DNA from: JAMXLO01 sp041487355
GTDB lineage: Bacteria; Pseudomonadota; Alphaproteobacteria; Acetobacterales; Acetobacteraceae
Length of the DNA: 57,960 bases
Direction: 5' to 3'
Assembly: GCA_041487355.1 (NCBI GenBank)
Contig: JBGPND010000009.1
Span: 1 to 57,960, forward strand
Shown here: positions 33,368 through 42,204 of the stretch, piece by piece
Layout of the letters: each line of letters begins with the position of its first letter
How positions within the stretch are numbered: position 1 is the stretch's first letter
Notes under the pieces: generated by a model
Databases searched by the model: none
The model's input: the letters and a program-made list of their open reading frames with translations, nothing else
Told to the model about the DNA's origin: nothing
Position numbers and translations under genes: made by a program

Positions 33368-33802
33368 ATGGTACGCGTCGTCGGGATCGACCACCTGGTG
33401 ATCAGGGTGAGCGACTATCAGAAGTCGAAGGCCTTCTACGGCCGGCTGTTCGAGTTCCTCGGCTTCGAGATATCGGACGAGTACGAGGATGCGATCGGCT
33501 GGACCAACGGCAAGACGCGCTTCTGGATCGGCCCGGCCGACGCGGAAGGCATGAAGCACAAGTACCGCATCGGCGACATCGGGTTCCACCACTACGCGTT
33601 CCAACTGCGCAGCCGCAAGGACGTCGACGAATTGCAGGCATTCCTTCAGGAGCTCAGCGCGACCATCGTCGATCCGGTGGGTGAGTACTACGACGACTAC
33701 TATGCCGTGTTCTTTCTCGATCCCGACGGGCTGAAGCTGGAGGGCATGAAGTACGGCGAGCGTCAGGCGCGTGCTGCCCGCAAGAAGGCCAAGGACCGAT
33801 GA
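33368..33802 (+). CDS. VOC (glyoxalase/bleomycin-resistance fold) protein
   Basis: 144 residues, one VOC unit. IDHLVIRVSDYQKSKAFYGR at the start carries the first metal His. GFHHYAFQLRSRKDVDEL in the middle holds further histidines, and FFLDPDGLKLEGMKYG near the end carries the glutamate ligand. Members include glyoxalases, extradiol dioxygenases and resistance proteins; the specific reaction is not evident. ATG at 33368 has AGGAGGG upstream. The stop overlaps the start of the MFS gene (ATGA), so the two are co-translated. Confidence 0.85.
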   Translation: MVRVVGIDHLVIRVSDYQKSKAFYGRLFEFLGFEISDEYEDAIGWTNGKTRFWIGPADAEGMKHKYRIGDIGFHHYAFQLRSRKDVDELQAFLQELSATIVDPVGEYYDDYYAVFFLDPDGLKLEGMKYGERQARAARKKAKDR

Positions 33803-35139
33803 CAACTTCGAACCCGCGATCCGTCCCCGGATCAAGTCCGGGGCAGGCTCTCGCGCGGCTACCCTTCTTCTATGGCTGGGTGATCGTCGCCATCGTCTTC
33901 ATCACCATGGGGGTCGGGGTCAACGCCCGCACCGCCTTCTCGCTGCTGTTCCCGCCGATCCTCGACGAGTTCGGCTGGGACCGCGGCGTGACAGCCGGAG
34001 CATTCTCATTCGGCTTCATCGTCTCCGCCGCGCTGAGCCCCTCGCTCGGCAAGCTCATGGATACGCACGGGCCGCGCGTGGTGAACGAGATTGGCGTTGT
34101 GCTGATCGCGGCCGGACTGCTGCTGGCGACGCTGGTGCACCAGCCCTGGCACCTCTACGCCACGCTGGGCATGCTGGTCGGCGGCGGCAGCGTCTGCCTG
34201 GGTTACACCGGCCAGGCGCTGTTCCTGCCGAACTGGTTCGTTCGCCGGCGCGGACTGGCAATGAGCCTCGCCTTCTCCGGCGTCGGCGTCGGCTCGGTCA
34301 TCCTGTTGCCCTGGCTGCAGGGCCTGATCGCGCAGGCCGGCTGGCGCTCCGCCTGCTTCGCCATGGGCATCCTGGTGCTCGTGCTGTTGCTGCCGCTCAA
34401 CCTGTTGGTGCGGCAACGACCGCAGGACATCGGACTCGAACCCGACGGCGACCGCTCCGCGCACGATGCCGTACACGCCAGCCGCGGCTCCAATGTCGTC
34501 GACCACGCCTGGGCCGCCGTCGATTGGACGCTCGGTCGCGCGGTGCGCACGGGCAGATTCTGGTGGATCGCACTGGGATATTTCTGCGCGCTGTTCGCCT
34601 GGTACGCCGTGCAGGTGCATCAGACGAAATACCTGGTGGAGATCGGCTTCAGCCCGAGCCTCGCCGCCTGGGCGCTCGGCGCTGTCAGCCTCGCGGGCAT
34701 ACCGGGCCAGATCGGGCTCGGCCATCTCTCCGATCGGATCGGACGCGAGTTCGTCTGGTGCGTCGGCTGCCTGGGGTTCGTGTTGTGCTATCTCCTGCTG
34801 CTTCTGCTGCGCCAGACGCCGACGCCAACCTTGCTCTACCTCATGGTCGTCGCGCAGGGTGCACTGGGCTACGGCATCACATCGGTCGTCGGCGCCATCC
34901 CGGCGGAGATCTTTCAGGGACGGCATTATGGCGCGATCTTCGGCACGCTGATGCTGGCATCGATCGCTGGGGGCGCGGCGGGGCCCTGGGTGGCCGGCGT
35001 GCTGCACGACGAAACCGGCAGCTACGATCTCGCCTTCTGGATCGCGATCGGCTGCAGCCTGCTGTCCGCCCTGGCCATCTGGCTCGCCGCGCCACGCAAG
35101 GTGCGGGCCGTTGCCGGGCGCATCGGCCGGCTCGGCTGA
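33799..35139 (+). CDS. MFS transporter
   Basis: 446 residues, twelve predicted helices. After an unusual N-terminus (MTTSNPRSVPGSSPGQALAR) it reads LPFFYGWVIVAIVFITMG, the same motif as the carrier at 351-1607. Motif A is GKLMDTHGPRV near residue 85, and a related GHLSDRIGREF is near 310. Residues 9-16 are encoded by a family F palindromic element (33824-33846). The ATG overlaps the VOC stop. The pairing with a VOC gene suggests a carrier for an aromatic acid or related compound, but the sequence does not say which. Confidence 0.88.
   Translation: MTTSNPRSVPGSSPGQALARLPFFYGWVIVAIVFITMGVGVNARTAFSLLFPPILDEFGWDRGVTAGAFSFGFIVSAALSPSLGKLMDTHGPRVVNEIGVVLIAAGLLLATLVHQPWHLYATLGMLVGGGSVCLGYTGQALFLPNWFVRRRGLAMSLAFSGVGVGSVILLPWLQGLIAQAGWRSACFAMGILVLVLLLPLNLLVRQRPQDIGLEPDGDRSAHDAVHASRGSNVVDHAWAAVDWTLGRAVRTGRFWWIALGYFCALFAWYAVQVHQTKYLVEIGFSPSLAAWALGAVSLAGIPGQIGLGHLSDRIGREFVWCVGCLGFVLCYLLLLLLRQTPTPTLLYLMVVAQGALGYGITSVVGAIPAEIFQGRHYGAIFGTLMLASIAGGAAGPWVAGVLHDETGSYDLAFWIAIGCSLLSALAIWLAAPRKVRAVAGRIGRLG
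33824..33846. repeat. Family F palindromic element in the MFS start region
   Basis: TCCCCGGATCAAGTCCGGGG with GCA following. In frame it encodes VPGSSPGQA. Same frame as the copy in the Rieske gene (TTGSSARWQA). Confidence 0.7.
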
Positions 35140-35145
35140 CGACAC

Positions 35146-35796
35146 ATGGAACACGCGATGGCCGAACATCCCAACGTCACCGTGGTGGAGCATCCGCTGG
35201 TGCGGCACAAGCTCACTCTGCTGCGCGACAGGCGCACGCCCACGGCGCAGTTCCGCCAGCTCGCGCGCGAGATCAGCCTGCTCATGGCCTATGAGGTCAC
35301 GCGCGTGCTGCCGCTCGATACGGTCGAGATCGAGACACCGCTCGAGCGCATGCTTGCGCCGCGTCTGGTCGGCAAGAAGCTATGCTTCGTCTCGATCCTG
35401 CGCGCCGGCAACGGGATCCTCGACGGCTTGCTGGACCTGGTGCCGTCGGCGCGCGTCGGCCATATCGGGCTGTACCGCGATCCGGTGACGCTGATGCCGG
35501 TGGAGTATTACGTGAAGCTGCCGGATGACGTGCACGAGCGACTGGCCGTCGTGGTGGATCCGATGCTCGCCACCGGTCATTCCGCCTGTGCCGCGGTCGC
35601 GCGATTGAAGCAGGCGGGTGCCGTGCGGATCAGCTTCACATGCCTGATCGCCGCCCCCGAAGGACTGCGGGTCTTTACCGAGGCGCATCCCGACGTGAAG
35701 CTGTTCACCGCCGCGATCGACCGCTGCCTCGACGATCACGGCTACATCCGTCCCGGCCTCGGCGACGCGGGCGATCGGCTGTATGGGACGCAGTAG
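35146..35796 (+). CDS. upp: Uracil phosphoribosyltransferase
   Basis: 216 residues. It starts MEHAMAEHPNVTVVEHPLVR (ATG 35158 is an alternative) and continues with HKLTLLRDRRTPTAQFRQL and VSILRAGNGILDGLLDLVP. The PRPP-binding loop is VVDPMLATGHSACAAV, where the usual ATGGS is ATGHS. The end YIRPGLGDAGDRLYGTQ is the uracil-binding C-terminus (YIxPGLGDAGDRxxGT). It salvages uracil to UMP. It begins six bases after the MFS stop, so it may be read through from the VOC-MFS operon. Confidence 0.95.
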   Translation: MEHAMAEHPNVTVVEHPLVRHKLTLLRDRRTPTAQFRQLAREISLLMAYEVTRVLPLDTVEIETPLERMLAPRLVGKKLCFVSILRAGNGILDGLLDLVPSARVGHIGLYRDPVTLMPVEYYVKLPDDVHERLAVVVDPMLATGHSACAAVARLKQAGAVRISFTCLIAAPEGLRVFTEAHPDVKLFTAAIDRCLDDHGYIRPGLGDAGDRLYGTQ

Positions 35797-35803
35797 CTAC
35801 AAC

Positions 35804-35891
35804 TGTCATTGCGAGCCACAGGCGAAGCAAGCTCCAGGCAGTTGCGCACTCCGATGGAGCTTGCCGCGTCGCTGCGCTCCTCGCAATGACA
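35804..35891. repeat. Family C repeat, paired arms
   Basis: TGTCATTGCGAGCCACAGGC on the left and GCGCTCCTCGCAATGACA on the right. It lies between the convergent upp and amidase genes, where it may separate the transcripts. Confidence 0.85.
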
Positions 35892-35910
35892 GTTTGGATC
35901 CAGCACTCGA

Positions 35911-37083
35911 TCATCGCGCCGCCATGGCTGACGCGACCGCAACAAGCGTCGCATCCGTTCCGCGGCCGCCGATAATCGAGAGGCCAATCGGCAGCCCATC
36001 GACCGTGGCGCCGGGAAGGCTGACCTGCGGCACCCCGGTGAGCCCGCCCTGCGCACACAGGCAGGTGATGCGGTCGCGCAACGGACCGAGCACCGGCAGC
36101 GGCAGCCCCTTATTCGGCGCCGGAAACGGCGTCGTCGGCAGGCAAAGTATCGTTCCGGGCGGCAACAGGTACGCCATCCGACCACGCGCCTCCTGACGCA
36201 TCAGCTCCGCCCAGCTCCGTTCGGTTTCGGTAATCATCGAGCCGGCGACCAGACCGCGCGCGACGCTGAATGCCATGCGCGGATTGTCGCGCTCGACCCA
36301 TGACCTGAACGTCTGCCATGCCTCGTGCGGCTGCAGGGTCCGCTGCGCACGCGCCCAGACCGAGAGACCCGGAGGTGCCATCACCTCTTCGCGCACCGAT
36401 CCGATCAGCGTCGCAAGTTTCCCGACCATCGGCTGCAATGCCGCAGCCACCGCGGCATCGGCAAAACCGAAGGCGTCGACTGCGATAATCAACTGCGTGG
36501 GCAGCGTGTCGGCGATCTTCTCGCCAAGCAGTACGCTCGACACGCGTGCGAACGTGCCGGCGTCGCGGGCGAACCAGCCCGTCGTGTCCGAAGTCGGTGC
36601 CTGCGGCAGCATGCCGGTGAGGTCGAGGCGCCCATGCGTCGGGCGAATGCCATACAGCCCACAGAAGCTCGCCGGCACGCGCACCGAGCCGCCGGTGTCG
36701 GTACCGAGTGCCGTGTCGCAGAGTCCGGCCGCGACGGCGGCGGCCGAACCGGAAGACGAACCGCCAGGCACGCGGTCCGGCGCCTTGCTGTTCAGCGGCG
36801 TGCCATCGAAGGCGTTCTCGCCGAGTATGCCGAGCGACACCTCGTCGGTGATGGTCTTGCCGATCAGTTTCGCGCCTGCATCGAGCAGGGTCCGCACGAC
36901 CCAGGCGTGCCGCGTCGGCACCGGATTGGCGCGCGCCCAATCGTGATTGCCGCCGCCGGTCGGATAGAACGCGACATCGAACAGGTCCTTCGCCGCGAAG
37001 GTTAGACCCGCAAGCGGTCCGCTCCGCGCGCCCTCGATGGTGATGCGCGGGCCAGGAACGAAAGCATTGATCGCGTCGGTCAT
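35911..37083 (-). CDS. Amidase signature family hydrolase
   Basis: 390 residues. The catalytic triad regions are GLTFAAKDLFDV (Lys near residue 32), PGGSSSGSAAAVAAG (first Ser near 110) and GTDTGGSVRVPASFCG (nucleophile Ser near 133). GLYGIRPTHGRL follows, as usual. Shorter than GatA, so it is a general amidase, urethanase or similar. The N-terminus MTDAINAFVPGPRITIEG is a good match to a class of acyltransferase/amidase members. Substrate unknown. Confidence 0.9.
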   Translation of the reverse strand: MTDAINAFVPGPRITIEGARSGPLAGLTFAAKDLFDVAFYPTGGGNHDWARANPVPTRHAWVVRTLLDAGAKLIGKTITDEVSLGILGENAFDGTPLNSKAPDRVPGGSSSGSAAAVAAGLCDTALGTDTGGSVRVPASFCGLYGIRPTHGRLDLTGMLPQAPTSDTTGWFARDAGTFARVSSVLLGEKIADTLPTQLIIAVDAFGFADAAVAAALQPMVGKLATLIGSVREEVMAPPGLSVWARAQRTLQPHEAWQTFRSWVERDNPRMAFSVARGLVAGSMITETERSWAELMRQEARGRMAYLLPPGTILCLPTTPFPAPNKGLPLPVLGPLRDRITCLCAQGGLTGVPQVSLPGATVDGLPIGLSIIGGRGTDATLVAVASAMAAR

Positions 37084-37388
37084 TCATGGGCCTCGGCACT
37101 GTGGGGGTCGGTCAGCACGGTAATGCGAGCGACAGACAGGAGCAAAAGGCGGCATCTCCCGGTGCAGGCAGATCGCCGCTGCATGGTGCACGGATAGCAG
37201 GCGATCGCCTGCACGCCACACTGCCGCCGGCATCATGGACGATGATCCGGCTCGATACGGTGCGGTGATGACAGCCGGAACGATGGGTATCTACGCATAG
37301 CCCATCGCCCATAGCCCATACCCGTGGCCCGTGGCCTGTGGCCCGTAGGATGGGTTGAGCGCAGCGATACCCATCACGACCGGATGCT
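37084..37388. other. Intergenic region with family A repeat and short tandem copies
   Basis: No gene. It contains a partial family A unit (37282-37290, GATGGGTAT), tandem short copies of GCCCAT/GCCCGT (37299-37345, e.g. TAGCCCATCGCCCATAGCCC) and a full family A unit (37349-37380) next to the 3' end of the hydrolase gene. The rest is featureless. Confidence 0.6.
37349..37380. repeat. Family A interspersed repeat
   Basis: GATGGGTTGAGCGCAGCGAT followed by ACCCATCACGAC. Identical core to the copies at 326 and 8579, placed eight bases from the hydrolase stop codon. Confidence 0.85.
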
Positions 37389-38237
37389 TCAATGCCGCGA
37401 CAGGAAGTTCAGCAGGGTCTCGTTGAACAGCGCGGGATCCTGCAGGAACGCGAAGTGGCTCACCGCCGGCAGGATCAGCTCGCCGGCGCCTGGGATCAAC
37501 GACGCCAGATAGTCGGTGTTCTCGCGCTTGATCGCCTCGTCGTGATCGGCGTCGACGATCCAGGTCGGCACCTTGATGCCGCGCAACTGGTCCTCGGTGA
37601 AGTGCGGCTCGGTCGCCCACATGTGGCTGATGTTGTCGAGGAACGCCTTGAACTCCCGCGGCGTGGGAGACAGAAGCTCGTACTCGCGCGCGGCGCGGTC
37701 GACATAGGCGGTAAACACCGGGCTCTTCTCCACGTCCTTCACGCCGGAGGGATCGGAATTCGCCGCGAAAGCGAACAGCTTCGTCAGCCGCTCCGGGTGG
37801 TGGATCGCGATGTCGAGCCCGATGATCGCGCCGTCGCTCCACCCAACCAGCGCCGCCTTGCGGATGTGCAGCGTATCCATCAGCGCCAGCACGTCCGATG
37901 CCATCGCATCATAGCCGATCGGCGCGGCGGTACGCGTGCTGCGGCCGTGGCCACGGCTGTCGAGAACGATGACCTGATAACGTTGCGCAAGCACGCGGAC
38001 CTGCAGCCCCCAGTAGTCGGAATTGGCGAGCCCGCCATGCAGCAGGATCACCGGATCGCCGTGGCCGAACACCGCATACCACAGGCGGATGCCGTTCACC
38101 GCGGCAATGCCGGTGCGCTCGGCCTTCGGCAAGGCGGGCGTTGCCGGCAGACGCTCCCATGGATGTTGCTGCGCCGCTGCCGGCCGCGAACCGACAAGCA
38201 TGAGAACAGCGAACAGGGCGAGTGCGGCGTGACGCAT
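37389..38237 (-). CDS. Secreted alpha/beta hydrolase
   Basis: 282 residues. A Sec signal (MRHAALALFAVLMLVGSRPA, cut near AAAQQ) precedes the hydrolase. IRLWYAVFGHGDPVILLHGG is the oxyanion strand, VLDSRGHGRST follows, the nucleophile elbow is GWSDGA near residue 135, and the acid is in VDADHDEAI. The His is in AVSHFAFLQDP near the end. This pattern fits a serine esterase or lactonase acting in the periplasm. The substrate is not known. A repeat borders each side of the gene. Confidence 0.88.
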   Translation of the reverse strand: MRHAALALFAVLMLVGSRPAAAQQHPWERLPATPALPKAERTGIAAVNGIRLWYAVFGHGDPVILLHGGLANSDYWGLQVRVLAQRYQVIVLDSRGHGRSTRTAAPIGYDAMASDVLALMDTLHIRKAALVGWSDGAIIGLDIAIHHPERLTKLFAFAANSDPSGVKDVEKSPVFTAYVDRAAREYELLSPTPREFKAFLDNISHMWATEPHFTEDQLRGIKVPTWIVDADHDEAIKRENTDYLASLIPGAGELILPAVSHFAFLQDPALFNETLLNFLSRH

Positions 38238-38308
38238 CGGCTTGACCCTTCATGACGAGCGGACTCATACCACTTGTCGAGACGATCGCCGTATTGCCAT
38301 GTCTTCAC

Positions 38309-38389
38309 CGTCATGGCCGGGCTTGACCCGGCCGTCCCCTACCAGCACAAGTGCCGCGACGGATGGCCGGGACAAGCCCGGCCATGACG
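38309..38389. repeat. Family B inverted repeat
   Basis: CGTCATGGCCGGGCTTGACC on the left, AAGCCCGGCCATGACG on the right. It lies between the hydrolase start and the ccmI stop, that is at the end of the ccm operon. Confidence 0.85.
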
Positions 38390-38405
38390 GCAGGGGGTAG
38401 CGGCT

Positions 38406-39116
38406 TCATTTCACCTCCGACAGCCGCTTCTGCGCCATCGGGCGCCACGGCGCATCGGCCGGCGATGCGGCCAGCGCGCGGCGAAACAATGTCGCTGCTT
38501 CATCGGTGACGCGGCCTTCCGCCTCGGTGATCGCCTCGGCCGCCTCCGCCGCGAGAGCCGCATCGAAACGCGTGGCCAGCGCCATGCGCCAGGCATCCGC
38601 GGCCGCATGCAATCGACCACGGCTGACCTCAGCATTGCCGAGCAGTACATAGCCCTGGCGCGCCTGTTCGCTGCGCGGATCGAGCTCGGTCAGCCGGCGG
38701 CGTAGCTGCGCGATCAGTGCGGCCTCCTGTTCGGCGCGCTGTTGCGCGGCGGCAATGCGCTCGGCGAGCGGTGCGGCCGGCAGACCCGGATAGCCGCCGA
38801 CGACATAAAGCGCGAAGCCGCCAAGCGGGACCAGCACCAGTGCGATCAGCACCGCCGAGCGGGAGCCTGTGTGCGGCGCATCCTCGGTTCCGCCGGCAAC
38901 ACTGAGCAGACGGCGCTGCACTTCCAGCACCGCATTGGCGTGTTCCGCGGCGGCGATCCGCCCGTCGGCGAGGTCGCGGTCCAGTTCGGCCAACTGGGCA
39001 CGATGCAACGCGATCGCTGCCTCGCGCCGGCTGCGCGCGACGGTCGCGCGGCGCAGCGACAGTGCCAATGGCGCGAGCGAGATGGCCGCCAGCAGCGCAA
39101 TGGCCAGCCAGATCAT
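38406..39116 (-). CDS. ccmI: Cytochrome c maturation protein CcmI
   Basis: 236 residues. A first membrane helix (MIWLAIALLAAISLAPLALS) is followed by an arginine-rich cytoplasmic stretch with AQLAELDRDLADGRIAAAEH, then a second helix (SAVLIALVLVPLGGFALYV) and a periplasmic TPR-like region (ARQGYVLLGNAEVSRGRLHA, AADAWRMALA). This is the CcmI/CycH layout: it binds the C-terminus of apocytochrome c and brings it to the heme ligation complex with CcmF and CcmH. It is the last gene of the ccm operon, ten bases after ccmH. Confidence 0.9.
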   Translation of the reverse strand: MIWLAIALLAAISLAPLALSLRRATVARSRREAAIALHRAQLAELDRDLADGRIAAAEHANAVLEVQRRLLSVAGGTEDAPHTGSRSAVLIALVLVPLGGFALYVVGGYPGLPAAPLAERIAAAQQRAEQEAALIAQLRRRLTELDPRSEQARQGYVLLGNAEVSRGRLHAAADAWRMALATRFDAALAAEAAEAITEAEGRVTDEAATLFRRALAASPADAPWRPMAQKRLSEVK

Positions 39117-39126
39117 GCGCGCCTCG

Positions 39127-39576
39127 TCACGACTTCAGCAGATCGGCCACGCGCCGCCGCTCGGCCTCGGTCAGCGGCGCGGGCGGGCTGGGCCGGCGAC
39201 GCCTGGCAATCAGGACGGCGCCGATGCCTGCCAGCAATGCGAGGCCTGGTGCACTCCACAACACGAAGGTCACCGCGTTGAACGGCGGGCGCAGACGAAC
39301 GAAATCGCCATAGCGCGCCACCATCCAGTCGATCACCTGCTGGTCGGTGTCTCCCGCGGCCACGCGCTGGCGGACGATGTGGCGGAGGTCGCGCGCCAGA
39401 TCCGCATTCGATTCCTCGACGCTTTCATTCTGGCACACCAGGCAACGAAGCTGCTGCCCGATCGCCTCGGCACGCAGTTCCTGCTGCCGGTCGGGCAATA
39501 GTTCGCCGGGGTCGCTGACGGCATATGCGGGCATAGCGGCGAGCAGTACGGGCAGGAGAAATGCAGCGAGCTTCAC
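39127..39576 (-). CDS. ccmH: Cytochrome c maturation protein CcmH
   Basis: 149 residues from GTG 39576, which overlaps the stop of ccmG (GTGA). The signal VKLAAFLLPVLLAAMPAYA is followed by AIGQQLRCLVCQNESVEES with the thioredoxin-like CxxC (LRCLVCQN), a helical region RHIVRQRVAAGDTDQQVIDW and YGDFVRLRPPFN, and a C-terminal helix (VLWSAPGLALLAGIGAVLI). CcmH reduces apocytochrome cysteines before heme attachment. A longer upstream frame belongs to a shadow of ccmG. Confidence 0.93.
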   Translation of the reverse strand: MKLAAFLLPVLLAAMPAYAVSDPGELLPDRQQELRAEAIGQQLRCLVCQNESVEESNADLARDLRHIVRQRVAAGDTDQQVIDWMVARYGDFVRLRPPFNAVTFVLWSAPGLALLAGIGAVLIARRRRPSPPAPLTEAERRRVADLLKS

Positions 39577-40133
39577 GCCAGGCTCTGCAACAACGGCAGC
39601 AGCGATTGGCGTACGACGTCGTCGCTCATGCCGCCGGCCCAGCGCCAGCGCACGATGCCGGCCTGGTCCACCAGATAGGTTTCGGGCACGCCGTAGAGAC
39701 CGAAATCGATCGCCACCTGGCCGGGTTCGTCGCGGGCAATGCGCGTGTAGGGATCGCCGTTCTGGTGCAGGAACTCCGTCGTGGCGTCGGCCTTGTCCTT
39801 GTAGGCGATGCCCCAGATCGGCATTCCCTGCTGCTTCAGCGCCATCAGCACCGGCGCCTCCTGCACGCAGGGAATGCACCAGGAGGCGAAGAAGTTGATC
39901 AGCACCTTGCGTCCGCCGGCGGTGACGTCGGCGCTGGAGAAGCCTTGGCTCGGCGGTTGGCCTGGCAGCGAGAAGCTCGGCAACGGCTTGCCGATCAGCA
40001 TGCTGGGTACGCCGTGCGGATCGTAGGTGCCTTTGTCCATGCGCCTGAGCAGAGTCCAGAACGCCGCCCCACCGATGGCGGCGAGACCCAGTGGCGCAAG
40101 CAGGAACACGCGGCGCTGCATGATGGGGGTCAT
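39573..40133 (-). CDS. ccmG: Cytochrome c maturation thioredoxin CcmG/DsbE
   Basis: 186 residues from ATG 40133 (ATG 40121, MQRRVFLLAPLG, is an alternative). A membrane anchor is followed by a periplasmic thioredoxin fold: LINFFASWCIPCVQEAPVLM with the WCxPC active site, and YGVPETYLVDQAGIVRWRW with the cis-proline. It hands electrons to CcmH or apocytochrome. The GC-rich repeat at 40143-40228 separates it from ccmF, which is otherwise directly upstream. The stop overlaps ccmH. Confidence 0.93.
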   Translation of the reverse strand: MTPIMQRRVFLLAPLGLAAIGGAAFWTLLRRMDKGTYDPHGVPSMLIGKPLPSFSLPGQPPSQGFSSADVTAGGRKVLINFFASWCIPCVQEAPVLMALKQQGMPIWGIAYKDKADATTEFLHQNGDPYTRIARDEPGQVAIDFGLYGVPETYLVDQAGIVRWRWAGGMSDDVVRQSLLPLLQSLA

Positions 40134-40142
40134 GATTGCCCG

Positions 40143-40228
40143 CCCCCTCCCCGACCCTCCCCCGCTTCGCGGTTGTGGGGGTTCAGCGCCCCCTCTCCCG
40201 CTAAGCGGGGGAGGGTCGGGGAGGGGGT
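40143..40228. repeat. Family E GC-rich inverted repeat (CCCCTCCC type)
   Basis: CCCCCTCCCCGACCCTCCCC on the left and its complement ending GGGTCGGGGAGGGGG on the right. It sits between ccmF and ccmG inside the operon. A related repeat occurs at 44230-44320 within the Rieske reading frame. Confidence 0.85.
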
Positions 40229-40233
40229 CGCTC

Positions 40234-42204
40234 TCACGACACCACTCCCGCCTGCACCGCGGCGGAACGTCGCGACGGGGCGCCGATGCGCAGGCGGCGG
40301 TCGGCAAGCGACAATGCGCCGCCCATCGCCATGACCAGCGCACCGAACCAGATCCACGGCGCCAGCGGATTGACGTGCAGCCGCAGCACCGCCGCCCCGT
40401 CGCGCTCCTCGCCCAGCACCGCGTAAAGATCGCGGAATCCATTGGTCTCGATTGCCGTGTCGGTCACCGTGGTCTTCTGCACGGTGAACATCCGGCGCGA
40501 CGGATGGAACATCACCACCTGGTCACCGCCGCGGCTCACCCGGATGTCCGCGACGCGCGCCGTGTAGTTCGGCCCCTGCTCGTCGTGCAAACCAAGCAGC
40601 GTCCAGTCGTAGCCCGCGAGTTGCACGCTCTGGCCGGGATGCACCGCGACGATGGTGCTGGCCGCGAGCGACATGCCGGCGATGCCGGCGACAGTGACTC
40701 CCATCCCGGAATGCGCCACAGCCGACCCCCAGACCGACAGCGGCTGCGCGCCAATGCGGGCGCGGAAGGTGGCGAACGGCGCACGGAACAGCCGCGTGCG
40801 TTCGACAAGCTCGGCGAGCGACCCGCAGATCAGCCAGGCCGAGGCAGCGAAGCCGAGCGCGGCGAACCCGGCATGCAGCCCGAGTGCCGCGACGGTACCG
40901 ATCGCCGCCGCGATCAGCGCGGCCCACCACAGCTTGAGCAACGCCGGCCAAAGCTCCGCGCGCTTCCACGGCAGCACCGGGCCGAGCGACATCGCCGCGA
41001 ACAACGGCACCGCGAGCGGGAACACCGTCGCCTGGAAATACGGCGGACCCACGCTGAGCTTGGCGCCGAACACCAACTCGGCGAACAGCGGATACGTCGT
41101 GCCGGTCAGCACGACGGCGCAGATCGAACAAAGGAGAATATTGTTGAGCACCAGCGCGCCCTCGCGGGAAACTGGCGCGAAGATGCCGGTCGCCGCCATG
41201 ACCGGCGCGCGCACCGCGAACAGCAGCAGCGAGCCGCCGATCACCAGCGCCAGCAGCGCCAGGATGAACACGCCGCGCGTCGGATCGTTGGCGAAGCTGT
41301 GCACCGAATTGAGGATGCCGGAGCGCACCAGGAAGGTGCCGCAGAGCGACAGCGAGAACGTGCCGATCGCCAGCAGGATGGTCCAGATCTTCAGCGCCTC
41401 GCGCTTCTCCACCACGATGGCGGAATGCAGCAGCGCGGTGCCGGACAGCCAGGGCAGCAGCGAGGCGTTCTCCACCGGGTCCCAGAACCAGTAGCCGCCC
41501 CAGCCAAGCTCGTAGTACGCCCACCAGGAGCCCAGCGCGATGCCGCCGGTGAGCAGGCACCACGCGCCGAGGGTCCAGGGCCGCACCCAGCGTCCCCAGG
41601 CGGCATCGACGCGTCCTTCCAGCAACGCGGCGACGGCGAAGGCGAAGGGGATGGCGAAGCCGACATAGCCCGCGTAGAGCACCGGCGGATGGAAGGCGAG
41701 GCCCGGATCCTGCAACAGCGGGTTCATGTCGCGACCGTCGATCGGCGGCGGCCAAATCCGCTCCAGCGGATTGGACGTCGTCAGGGCGAACAGCAGGAAG
41801 CCGGCCGAGGTGAACCCCAGGACGCCGATGACGCGCGCGCGCAGGCTCGACGGCAGCGCGCGGCCGAAGCCCGCCACCGCGCCGCCGCACAGCGCCAGGA
41901 TCAGGCACCACAGCAGGATGGAACCCTCGTGGTTCCCCCAGGTGCCGGTGATCTTGTAGATCAGCGGCATCAGGCTGTTCGAGTTCTCCGCGACGTTCGC
42001 GACGGAGAAGTCATCCACCACGGCGCTCCACACCAGGCAGCCATAGGCAGTCGCCAAAGCGATGAACTGACCGATCGCCAGCGGCGGCGCGGCGGCCATC
42101 AGGCGAACGTCGCGCCTGTGTGCGCCCCACAGAGGCAGGACCGCCTGCGCCCCGGCCAGCGCGACGGCAAGCGCGAGCGCGAAATGGCCCAGCTCTGGGA
42201 TCAC
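40234..42204 (-). CDS. ccmF: Cytochrome c maturation protein CcmF
   Basis: 656 residues, about 15 predicted membrane helices. GTWGNHEGSILLWCLILALC near residue 90 and WGGYWFWDPVENASLLPW near 235 (the WWD tryptophan-rich motif) are family hallmarks, along with LVRSGILNSVHSFANDP near 310. CcmF is the heme lyase core that attaches heme to apocytochrome c with CcmH and CcmI. Start GTG 42204 overlaps the ccmE stop (GTGA). The long plus-strand frames over this gene are shadows. Confidence 0.96.
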   Translation of the reverse strand: MIPELGHFALALAVALAGAQAVLPLWGAHRRDVRLMAAAPPLAIGQFIALATAYGCLVWSAVVDDFSVANVAENSNSLMPLIYKITGTWGNHEGSILLWCLILALCGGAVAGFGRALPSSLRARVIGVLGFTSAGFLLFALTTSNPLERIWPPPIDGRDMNPLLQDPGLAFHPPVLYAGYVGFAIPFAFAVAALLEGRVDAAWGRWVRPWTLGAWCLLTGGIALGSWWAYYELGWGGYWFWDPVENASLLPWLSGTALLHSAIVVEKREALKIWTILLAIGTFSLSLCGTFLVRSGILNSVHSFANDPTRGVFILALLALVIGGSLLLFAVRAPVMAATGIFAPVSREGALVLNNILLCSICAVVLTGTTYPLFAELVFGAKLSVGPPYFQATVFPLAVPLFAAMSLGPVLPWKRAELWPALLKLWWAALIAAAIGTVAALGLHAGFAALGFAASAWLICGSLAELVERTRLFRAPFATFRARIGAQPLSVWGSAVAHSGMGVTVAGIAGMSLAASTIVAVHPGQSVQLAGYDWTLLGLHDEQGPNYTARVADIRVSRGGDQVVMFHPSRRMFTVQKTTVTDTAIETNGFRDLYAVLGEERDGAAVLRLHVNPLAPWIWFGALVMAMGGALSLADRRLRIGAPSRRSAAVQAGVVS